NCBI GenBank assembly: GCA_002417965.1
Contig: DIDD01000045.1
Span: forward strand, 1 to 11,833
Source of the DNA: Veillonellaceae bacterium UBA5809
Lineage (GTDB): Bacteria; Bacillota; Negativicutes; Veillonellales; Dialisteraceae
DNA: 11,833 bases
Direction of reading: 5' to 3'
Made by a program: the position numbers and the translations under genes. The notes under the pieces are model-generated. The model saw nothing but the letters and a program-made list of their open reading frames with translations. It did no database searches and was not told the DNA's origin. The stretch's first letter is position 1. Each line of letters begins with the position of its first letter. Below are positions 5,842-11,833 of the stretch, piece by piece.

Positions 5842-7149
5842 ATGAGACTTGGCATCGTAATCCCCGAAGAGTTAATGCAGGATACCTGTTCCTATATCGA
5901 GAAAGAATTTCCCGAGGAACAGGTAGTCCCTTTCCCCTATCATTTTATTTCAGAGATCCCCGAGGTTCTCCAGGGGCACCAGAGCCGGGCTGATTCGTTT
6001 CTTTTCCTGGGAGAGACAGCCCGTTTTTATGCATCCCGGGAAATCCAGCCTACCATCCCCTGGGAATCCATTCCCCGTTCCGCTTCTTCCCTGCTCCGTC
6101 TTTTTGTGCAGGCATGCCGCTCCGGTTACGCCCTGCGCATTGCCACAGACATGCATGAACCGGAGGTTTTTCAAAGGGCCTTCCGGGAAGCGGGCCTGAC
6201 GCCGCAGGAGACCCGGCTGTCTTTCATACCGCCCCTGCCTTATACAGACCATTTTATCACAGCGGATGCGGAAGCCCTGGAAAAAAGAGTCCTTTCGGGG
6301 GAATCCGCCTTCTGCATCACCATTTTCTACCAGGTATATCACCTCCTGAGAAAGCGTCATATTCCTGTTTATATGCTGCTTCCTTCTTATGAAGATATAC
6401 ACCAGACCGTATCCAGACTGATCATGACATGCCGCCTGAAGGCCAGCCGGGACAGCCGCATGACAGTGCTGGCCGTCCATACCGATATAGGAGAAACGGA
6501 AGATACCCTGTCCGGGGATTATGACCAGGCCCTGGAACAGCTTAATGTCACCCGTTATGTATATGAATTTGCCCGGCGCATCCAGGCGGCCTGTATTGAC
6601 AGTCCGCCCCGCGACTATCTTCTCTTCTCCACCTATCTGCAGGTGGAACAGGAGCTGGAGCATTTTCAGACCCTGTCCCTGCTGCAGGCTGTACAGCGCC
6701 ATACAGCCTGCACACTTTCCGTCGGTGTCGGATATGGAGAAACAGCCTCCGCAGCCTGTGCCCATGCCAAAAGGGCCATGTATGAAGCCTCGCGCCAGGG
6801 AGGAGGCCGGGCCTGTCTCTGCGGCATAAACGGCCATGCCGTGAAGGCCCTCCCGGCGGGAGATGCCATCGTCTCTGATTCCGCACTGGATATGCGCCTC
6901 AGTGAAATTTCACGCCGTACAGGAATCAGTCTGCGCATACTCTCCATGCTCTGCGCTGTCTGCCGGGAAAGAGGAAATTCCCGCTTCACCGCAGCTGAGC
7001 TGGCAGATGCATCCGATGTCAGCCAGCGGACGATTAACCGTATTCTTCTTAAATTAATGGACGGAGGTTACTGTCAGGAAGTGGGAAAAAGCTTTATTCA
7101 TCAAAACGGACGTCCCAGCCGTATATTGGATCTCCGCCTTCTCTCCTGA
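5842..7149 (+). CDS. Putative transcriptional regulator: degenerate GGDEF-like domain plus C-terminal winged helix
   Basis: This 435-residue protein has no signal peptide or membrane segment. Residues 1-190 are an unrecognised sensory-like region. Residues about 205-327 look like a degenerate nucleotide-cyclase/GGDEF fold: a TVLAVHTDIG strand, RDYLLFSTYLQVEQELE where the active GGDEF loop would be, and LSVGVGYGETASAACAHAKRAMYEA, matching the conserved SVGVA and A-Y-A-K helix region. The catalytic GGDEF signature is missing, so a binding rather than synthetic role is likely. Residues 378-430 form a winged helix-turn-helix (ELADASDVSQRTINRILLKLMDGGY, then a basic wing). The ATG at 5842 has AAGGAG 7 bases upstream; a GTG at 5821 would place that site inside the gene and is rejected. 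It diverges from the transporter operon and is presumably its regulator. Confidence 0.7.
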   Translation: MRLGIVIPEELMQDTCSYIEKEFPEEQVVPFPYHFISEIPEVLQGHQSRADSFLFLGETARFYASREIQPTIPWESIPRSASSLLRLFVQACRSGYALRIATDMHEPEVFQRAFREAGLTPQETRLSFIPPLPYTDHFITADAEALEKRVLSGESAFCITIFYQVYHLLRKRHIPVYMLLPSYEDIHQTVSRLIMTCRLKASRDSRMTVLAVHTDIGETEDTLSGDYDQALEQLNVTRYVYEFARRIQAACIDSPPRDYLLFSTYLQVEQELEHFQTLSLLQAVQRHTACTLSVGVGYGETASAACAHAKRAMYEASRQGGGRACLCGINGHAVKALPAGDAIVSDSALDMRLSEISRRTGISLRILSMLCAVCRERGNSRFTAAELADASDVSQRTINRILLKLMDGGYCQEVGKSFIHQNGRPSRILDLRLLS

Positions 7150-7194
7150 AAGAATAGTTCCCCTCATCAATCAGGCCCCTCAATCAGAATGAAA

Positions 7195-7236
7195 ACAGAT
7201 CCCCATCAGTGAAACTGCTGAACTGATGGGGATCTG
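7195..7236. terminator. Hairpin terminator between convergent regulator and racemase B genes
   Basis: A perfect 16-bp inverted repeat (7195-7210 with 7222-7236 plus one base at 7221 in the 11-base loop) pairs ACAGATCCCCATCAGT with its complement. On the minus strand it is followed by TTTTCATTCT, a weak T tract. The plus side has no T run. It lies 46 bases past the regulator stop and 32 past the racemase stop, so it probably serves the racemase gene and may block read-through from both sides. Confidence 0.6.
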
Positions 7237-7268
7237 TCTGTAACGGCCATGCACGGGATGATTCGAAA

Positions 7269-8381
7269 TTATCTCCAGATCCAGTGGCCGGCCGCCATGG
7301 AATCAATGGCCTTTTCATCTGCATGATACACGATGTTTCCTGTATCATCAGGAACTTCAACCGTGCACCGGGGAGTAATCTGCACCATGGGGTCTGTAAT
7401 ATCTCTTTCAAAGTACCGGTCTGCCGCCGCGATGTCATGGGCCAGTCCGGAAAATCCGGGGAGACTGGCAAAAGAAATATTCTGCGCCCGTCCGATCCCC
7501 AGTTCCGTCATGCCCCCGCACCATACGGGAATGCCTTTTTTAAGACAAAGATCATGAATACGCCGGCCCTCCCAGAGGCCGCCGCAGCGGCTTGACTTGA
7601 TATTAATCACCCGGCAGCTTCCAAGCCGGATAGCTGCTTCCGCCGCCTCATAAGAAACAATACTTTCATCAAGACAGACCGGAGTCTGGATTTCTTTCTG
7701 GAGAACGGCATGGTCCACAATGTCTTCTTCTCCCAGAGGCTGCTCGATATACTGCAGCCTGAACTCGTCCATGGCCCTGAAAAGATCAATATCTTTCAGC
7801 GTATAGGCAGAATTCGCATCCACGGTCAGGGTAATATCAGGAAACTCCTTCCGCACCGCCCGCAGCACGGACAGATCCGCACCAGGTTTGATTTTCAATT
7901 TTGTCCGGTGGTATCCAAGGGACAAATAGTGGTCAATTTCCTGCAGGAGTTCATTAATATCTCCCTCCATGCCGAGAGAAACGCCGACCTTGATCTCATT
8001 CTGCGTTCCTCCGAGCAGTGTTTTCAAAGAATGGCCCGTCCTCTGCACCATCAGATCCCACAGCGCATTTTCAACAGCGGCTTTGGCCAGGCGGTTGCCC
8101 CGGATCATCTGTACAGACTGCATGAACGATTCCGGACTTTCCACATCGGTGTGAAGAATACGGGGCACAATGTGGTCTTTCAGTACGTGAAGCACAGTGC
8201 CATTGTCCTCCGGATTGTAAAACGGTCCGTAGAAGGACTTGCATTCCCCCCATCCGGCCAGTCCTTCTGAATAGATTTTAATCAGCAGGGCGTCACGGTT
8301 GACAAAGCGGGTGAAACTGGTTTCAAAAGGATGACGGAATGGATTTAATACACGGATGACATCAATACGGTCAATTTTCAT
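7269..8381 (-). CDS. Enolase-superfamily N-acylamino acid racemase-like protein (NSAR/OSBS type), copy B
   Basis: This 370-residue paralogue of the operon's racemase keeps every active-site residue: K161 and K163 (TKLKIKPG), Mg2+ ligands D188 (TVDANSAY), E213 (YIEQPL) and D238 (CLDES), and K262 (NIKSSRCGG). Its C-terminal GGMTELGIGRAQN and SLPGF...DIAAADRYFERDI are closer to the usual N-succinylamino acid racemase pattern than copy A. The predicted role is racemisation of N-acyl amino acids in the cytoplasm. The start at 8381 is set by AGGAGGAGG ending 7 bases upstream; a longer in-frame ATG at 8465 lacks such a site and would cover the likely promoter. The gene converges on the regulator and is not in the M20 operon, so it may have its own promoter or read-through from the pilin gene. 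A dedicated OSBS role is possible but nothing nearby supports menaquinone synthesis. Confidence 0.85.
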   Translation of the reverse strand: MKIDRIDVIRVLNPFRHPFETSFTRFVNRDALLIKIYSEGLAGWGECKSFYGPFYNPEDNGTVLHVLKDHIVPRILHTDVESPESFMQSVQMIRGNRLAKAAVENALWDLMVQRTGHSLKTLLGGTQNEIKVGVSLGMEGDINELLQEIDHYLSLGYHRTKLKIKPGADLSVLRAVRKEFPDITLTVDANSAYTLKDIDLFRAMDEFRLQYIEQPLGEEDIVDHAVLQKEIQTPVCLDESIVSYEAAEAAIRLGSCRVINIKSSRCGGLWEGRRIHDLCLKKGIPVWCGGMTELGIGRAQNISFASLPGFSGLAHDIAAADRYFERDITDPMVQITPRCTVEVPDDTGNIVYHADEKAIDSMAAGHWIWR

Positions 8382-8412
8382 CTTCTTTCCTCCTCCTGGA
8401 TTTCTATATGTT

Positions 8413-8418
8413 ATTATA
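8413..8418 (-). promoter_or_regulatory. Possible -10 box for racemase B
   Basis: The minus strand reads TATAAT here, 31 bases before the start codon. No good -35 box lies at 16-18 bases; CTTTTG and TTTTGC are the nearest. The spacer region holds the palindrome GGCGCC. If real, the promoter would depend on an activator. Confidence 0.35.
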
Positions 8419-8476
8419 GATGGCGCCGCTGTCCGCAAAAGGCCCTTATTCTGACCAAAACCCATAAATCCTTATT

Positions 8477-8842
8477 TCATATCTCCGACGAAGCTGACCC
8501 GAAGGAAGAATATGTCCTGCCGTTAAATGTACAGGTCACCTCTCCGGACGAAGTCATTGTGTATTCCGCCGGTGAAGGCGCACGGGGTACAGTCCGCAGA
8601 TAACCTTCTCCGTCGTCCTCTGACACCAGCGATTCCAGTCCTGACGGATATGACCCGTTCCGGGCATAGTACATTTCCACGGCCGCGCCTATGGTTCCCA
8701 GATCAGACTGTATACGCGCCGCCTTTGCCTGATCCGCCGCTGCCGTAAGTTTCGGAACGGCGGCGGCAGCCAGAATCCCGATAACCGCTACCGCTATCAT
8801 GAGCTCAATCAATGTAAATCCCTGTTTTCCCCTGATTTCCAT
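8477..8842 (-). CDS. Type IV pilin-like / GspG-like prepilin
   Basis: This 121-residue protein has a short basic leader ending in glycine (MEIRGKQG), then FTLIELMIAVAVIGILAAAAVPKL, the class III signal of type IV pilins and type II secretion pseudopilins. Prepilin peptidase would cut between G8 and F9, leaving a mature protein with Glu at position 5 (E13). The hydrophobic helix is followed by an amphipathic segment and a small C-terminal domain whose YPSGLESL...YLRTVPRAPSPAEYTM resembles the major pseudopilin GspG. It would be membrane-inserted and assembled into a filament. No assembly ATPase, platform protein or prepilin peptidase gene is nearby, so it is an orphan here. AGGAGG lies 4 bases before the ATG, a slightly short spacing. 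No terminator follows, so transcripts might run into racemase B. Confidence 0.88.
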   Translation of the reverse strand: MEIRGKQGFTLIELMIAVAVIGILAAAAVPKLTAAADQAKAARIQSDLGTIGAAVEMYYARNGSYPSGLESLVSEDDGEGYLRTVPRAPSPAEYTMTSSGEVTCTFNGRTYSSFGSASSEI

Positions 8843-8880
8843 AGAACCTCCTCATAAAAAATATCCCCTCCGCTTTTTAT

Positions 8881-8909
8881 ATTATATTGGTAAAATATGA
8901 AAATATCAA
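8881..8909 (-). promoter_or_regulatory. Near-consensus sigma-70/sigma-A promoter of the pilin-like gene
   Basis: On the minus strand TTGATA (8904-8909) and TATAAT (8881-8886) are separated by exactly 17 bases in a very AT-rich region. Five of six -35 bases and all six -10 bases match consensus. It lies about 40 bases before the ATG at 8842, the strongest promoter seen in the window. Confidence 0.75.
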
Positions 8910-8953
8910 TATTTACATAGAATAAAACTCAATAATTATTAGCGTATTTTCTT

Positions 8954-9000
8954 AAATAAAAAGGATCCGTTCTTGAAAAAAGAACGGATCCTTTTTATTT
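8954..9000. terminator. Perfect 21-bp stem terminator after the McrBC-like genes
   Basis: Arms 8954-8974 and 8980-9000 are perfectly complementary around a 5-base loop (GAAAA). The GC core GGATCCGTTC is flanked by A-rich and T-rich runs, so it works as a terminator on either strand. It lies 35 bases past the stop of the DUF2357 gene and ends the minus-strand unit entering from the right. It also insulates the pilin promoter just beyond it. Confidence 0.88.
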
Positions 9001-9034
9001 GATGAGCAGAAAACAGTTTCTGCTCCGTGAAATA

Positions 9035-10777
9035 TCACTGAAGGCCCTGAAAATATTGTTCTAAAAGTTCCGGCAGGAGGCGGTTCGATTCCAGCCCCGG
9101 CGCCAGGGAAATGAATCGGAGATTATAATCCTCATCGGAAACTGCCTGAATTTCCTTCGGGAATACAGCCCATACTTCTTTTACAGGCCGGCTGTCTCTG
9201 CGTGATGTCAGTTCATCCATATCCAGGTAATACTTGGTATTGACATCCCTGTAGGCATTGAACTGCAGACGGAGATCAACACTGCCCCGTTCATCATTCC
9301 ATATATGGTAAACATTCCGGTATTTAAAATCCGCCACCAGAGAACCGCAGTACAGGCCTTTCCTGTAATAATCCAGACGGCAGTCGGGACGTCTCCTGGG
9401 ATTATTCGTGTACAGGGGATTCTCATCTCTGTCTGTTTCAGATGCCGTATCCGGAATCAGGGCATCATAGACCAGACGCACTCTGTCTTCTCCCCGCTTC
9501 AGTGTGATGGCCGTACCTGACTCAAGACTTTCCAGGCGGTATTGTCCGTCTGTTTTGCGGATAGCCGGTCCGTCTGTCATCTCCCATCCCTTTTCAGCCA
9601 GCGCCTTCAAAAAATGGAGATAACACCACAGTTCATATAATTTGTCTGTCCGTTTCCATTGGAACAGGTAAAAAGAAGAGACCGCCAGACTTTTTTCCGG
9701 ATGCTGAAGGGCATGTCCCAGCCGCCTCAAAAGACGGTATCTGGGATCCATAAAGACCGTCAGCGGCGTATTGACAGACGTGCGTTCCGACGATGTCTCC
9801 TGAAACCAGGTCGTCTGTGCGATGGACCGGATGGCCGCCTGGAGACAAAAAGCCCGTTTCTGATACTGTCTGAAATGGGACAGTGCCTCCTCACGCAGTG
9901 TGTATTGATAGTTGTTTTTGTAAAAACCGTCTAATTTCTGTTCTGCCTGGGTTTGTCTGAAGGCATGCTCCAGTTCTCCGGAAAAAGACCGCAGACACTG
10001 CTGGAGATTGATCAGCACCGATTTCACAAACCGGTTTTCCGGAACATCCCACGTAACCTGCTTCACGGTTCTGTAGCCTGGGACCCGGCCCGGCGCACTG
10101 CCGCCGCTGCCCGGGCGGACACACTGTTCTCTTCCTCCGCAGGCACCGCTGCGCGCGCGTTCCCGCGTTTTTCTGATGCAGCTGTTGGCCGACCGCCCCA
10201 ATTCATCAAGAACAGCCATAACCTGGGAAAAAGTATCACTGATGATATAAAAGCGGAGCAGCATATCTTCACTGACACCGAATGCATCACTGAGGGGACG
10301 GCTGATATTCATATTCCGTTTCATAAAATCAAAAGCCAGATCCCGGATTTCACCCCGCAGTTCGTCACGCATTTCCTGCCACTGCTGTTTTTCCATATGG
10401 CGCGGCACGATTTCAATTCCCGTATACCAGGTGCGGCTGTCCTCCTGGACTGTCAGCACATAATATCCGGGAACCAGAGGAAAATTTCCTGCAGTAAAAA
10501 GAGAAACCAGCCGCGGCGAGGGCAGCAGCATAAAGACGCCTGATGATTCCTCGGCTCCGGCCACAGGAACCACATCCAGTCCGTCCAGAGTCAGTCGGGC
10601 ATGGCGCGGTCCGGTAAAACGTATGGAAATATCCTGATTTTCCCGGAGAGATACTTCAGGAATATAATCTTCCTCCAGAAGAGACCGGCTGTCAGACGTG
10701 AAATGCCGGAGTATATGGTCTCCGTCCTCTGCTCTGAGGACAACGGAAAAAGAGGGATTTTCAGATGGTATAGTCAT
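9035..10777 (-). CDS. DUF2357 protein with C-terminal PD-(D/E)xK nuclease domain (McrC-like)
   Basis: This 580-residue protein starts with a beta-rich region (about 1-125). A helical middle follows, with the DUF2357 hallmark TWDVPENRFVKSVL (242-255). The C-terminal half looks like a PD-(D/E)xK nuclease: YELWCYLHFLKAL with E382, RPDCRLDYY with D465, and VADFKYRN with D483 and K485, the D...(D/E)xK catalytic pattern. A Gly/Arg/Ser-rich stretch at about 205-235 is a likely flexible linker. Proteins of this kind pair with McrB-like AAA+ motors, the motor moving DNA and the nuclease cutting. The gene overlaps the ATPase gene by 17 bases (10761-10777) and so is co-expressed with it. A GGGAG lies 12 bases before the ATG, a rather long spacing. 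A modification-dependent restriction role is inferred. Confidence 0.78.
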   Translation of the reverse strand: MTIPSENPSFSVVLRAEDGDHILRHFTSDSRSLLEEDYIPEVSLRENQDISIRFTGPRHARLTLDGLDVVPVAGAEESSGVFMLLPSPRLVSLFTAGNFPLVPGYYVLTVQEDSRTWYTGIEIVPRHMEKQQWQEMRDELRGEIRDLAFDFMKRNMNISRPLSDAFGVSEDMLLRFYIISDTFSQVMAVLDELGRSANSCIRKTRERARSGACGGREQCVRPGSGGSAPGRVPGYRTVKQVTWDVPENRFVKSVLINLQQCLRSFSGELEHAFRQTQAEQKLDGFYKNNYQYTLREEALSHFRQYQKRAFCLQAAIRSIAQTTWFQETSSERTSVNTPLTVFMDPRYRLLRRLGHALQHPEKSLAVSSFYLFQWKRTDKLYELWCYLHFLKALAEKGWEMTDGPAIRKTDGQYRLESLESGTAITLKRGEDRVRLVYDALIPDTASETDRDENPLYTNNPRRRPDCRLDYYRKGLYCGSLVADFKYRNVYHIWNDERGSVDLRLQFNAYRDVNTKYYLDMDELTSRRDSRPVKEVWAVFPKEIQAVSDEDYNLRFISLAPGLESNRLLPELLEQYFQGLQ

Positions 10778-11792
10778 AAGATTTCAGAGCTCCCGCTTTT
10801 TTGGAGAGGACACGCCAGGACTCTGTAAAGGAAGAAAGCTTTCCGTAATGAGAAAAGACTTCCGGCGCTTTGCCCGCCAGCTTTCCCCCTTCGTCCAGAG
10901 TCAGAAGGGTTTTCATCTGGTCTGCCGAACCACGGAATTTCGTCAGAATTCTTTGAACGACCTGATTATCAAGCGCTTCTCCCCGGCTGATGCCCGATGA
11001 CTCCGGTATATTTGCCAGATACCGGTCCATCTGCTCCACAATGCGGAATCCGATGCCGGCCTGAATATCACTGTCCTTCATCACTGTATTCAGTGCATCC
11101 AGAAATTCCAGTTCCTGGTCACTCATGGACAGTCCCGTTTTGTTTTTTACGAACTTGAAAAATTCAGGAGCTGTCATTTCAGGATTTTTCACGGCTTCCT
11201 GTTTTCCCCTGAGTTTTTTCAGATCCTGAAATTTCCCCTGGTGCAGAGTAATCACATTGGCCCTGTCCAGAATTTTATCTGAAAAATGATAGGTCGATTC
11301 ATCCACATTGATCGTTCCTGTAAAAAGAATATTCCTTCCTGCGGGAAGCTCCGAGGGATATTCGGACCGGTTATAAACACGCGGTTCCAGCGCCGGGTTA
11401 TACAGCCGGATGACCTGTCCGCTGTCTCTTTTTTCCAGAACCGAGATAAACTGGGCAAAATAATGCTCGGCCCGGGCCAGGTTCATTTCATCAAAACAGA
11501 CCATGTACAGCTTTTCAGGATGCTGCGCCGCTTCCCGGAGCAGGTCTGCCAGACCTGTATCTGCAGGGCGGTAAATCATATGCTCCAGATCCAGGTATCC
11601 CAGAATATCCCCGTCATCCATCCATGAAGGCCTGACCGGAAGAACTCTCACCTGTTCGGGGGGCAGTCCCAATGTTTCACCGTACAGCGTAACCAGTCTG
11701 GATTTTCCTGTACCGCTCATTCCGGCCAGAATAACAAGGCGGGACGATTTAACGGAAACATGAAACTTAATCAGGTCCCTATCTTCATACAA
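10761..11792 (-). CDS. McrB-like AAA+ ATPase/GTPase; 5' end uncertain
   Basis: The AAA+ core is clear. Counted from the TTG at 11792, Walker A is GMSGTGKS (24-31), Walker B is MVCFDEMN with D101 and E102 and continues LARAEHYFAQFISVLE, a sensor-type GTINVDES holds N162 and D164, and a likely arginine finger is R177 in DKILDRANVI. This set is typical of McrB-family motors working with DUF2357 nucleases. Family members usually carry an N-terminal domain for DNA or modified-base recognition, which is missing. The frame continues upstream of 11792 only to an in-frame TGA at 11829-11831, with no ATG or GTG. TTG at 11792 is thus the only internal start, with a weak AGAAGG before it. The gene may be split by a frameshift or begin at this TTG overlapping another gene. 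Confidence 0.72.
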   Translation of the reverse strand: MYEDRDLIKFHVSVKSSRLVILAGMSGTGKSRLVTLYGETLGLPPEQVRVLPVRPSWMDDGDILGYLDLEHMIYRPADTGLADLLREAAQHPEKLYMVCFDEMNLARAEHYFAQFISVLEKRDSGQVIRLYNPALEPRVYNRSEYPSELPAGRNILFTGTINVDESTYHFSDKILDRANVITLHQGKFQDLKKLRGKQEAVKNPEMTAPEFFKFVKNKTGLSMSDQELEFLDALNTVMKDSDIQAGIGFRIVEQMDRYLANIPESSGISRGEALDNQVVQRILTKFRGSADQMKTLLTLDEGGKLAGKAPEVFSHYGKLSSFTESWRVLSKKAGALKSYDYTI

Positions 11793-11833
11793 AAGGCCTT
11801 CTGCGGCAGCGGTTCTGCATAAGCGGTTTCAGG
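11771..11833 (-). other. Open frame entering from the right edge: 3' end of an upstream gene or displaced N-terminal part of the ATPase
   Basis: The minus-strand frame starting at the last base of the window encodes 20 residues (PETAYAEPLPQKAF..., stop TGA at 11771-11773). It overlaps the ATPase frame. Either an upstream gene ends here, overlapping the ATPase start by 22 bases, or this is the real upstream part of the ATPase thrown out of frame by a missing base near 11795-11800. The window is too short to decide. Confidence 0.3.

Noticed and set aside
5950..6837. 295-codon minus-strand open frame opposite the regulator gene
   Set aside because: The plus-strand protein has clear domains and a good ribosome binding site. 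The reverse frame has no family features.
7269..8381. menC (o-succinylbenzoate synthase of menaquinone synthesis) as a gene symbol
   Set aside because: No other menaquinone gene is nearby and the neighbours are amidohydrolases and a transporter, so a racemase role is favoured and no symbol is given.
8440..8476. Terminator after the pilin-like gene
   Set aside because: Only a direct repeat of CCTTATT is present; no stem followed by a T run could be drawn on the minus strand.

Overview
The window looks like a chromosomal segment from a low-to-mid-GC Bacillota-type bacterium. Nearly every gene has a strong AGGAGG-type ribosome binding site and the intergenic gaps are short. A GspG-like pilin and the overall protein style would fit a diderm member such as a Negativicute, but this is a guess from style and no marker gene fixes the taxon. 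No tRNA, rRNA, insertion sequence, CRISPR array or phage gene was seen.

Layout, left to right. Bases 1-813 (+) are the 3' end of a DHA2-type drug/proton antiporter, followed by two back-to-back hairpin terminators (799-906). Bases 914-5656 (-) form a four-gene operon, in transcription order: an anion:cation-symporter-type MFS transporter, an enolase-superfamily racemase of the N-acylamino acid racemase/o-succinylbenzoate synthase type, and two paralogous M20 metallopeptidases. The second and third genes overlap by ATGA, and the third and fourth are 13 bases apart. Ahead of the transporter is a leader of about 100 bases that can fold into a terminator or a competing helix. Diverging from it is a regulator (5842-7149, +) with a degenerate GGDEF-like domain and a C-terminal winged helix. 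The two divergent -10 boxes lie in the two arms of one inverted repeat. A second racemase paralogue (7269-8381, -) faces the regulator across a shared hairpin.

Next are an orphan type IV pilin-like gene (8477-8842, -) with a near-consensus promoter and a perfect 21-bp stem terminator (8954-9000). The right end (9035-11833, -) holds a McrBC-like pair: an AAA+ ATPase and a DUF2357/PD-(D/E)xK nuclease protein. The 5' end of the ATPase is unresolved at the window edge.

Taken together, the central block (914-8381) is best read as an uptake and processing module for N-acylated amino acids or small peptides: import by the MFS protein, D/L interconversion by two racemases, and hydrolysis by two M20 enzymes, controlled by the divergent regulator. 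The substrate is inferred, not shown. The right-hand pair is probably a modification-dependent restriction or defence locus.
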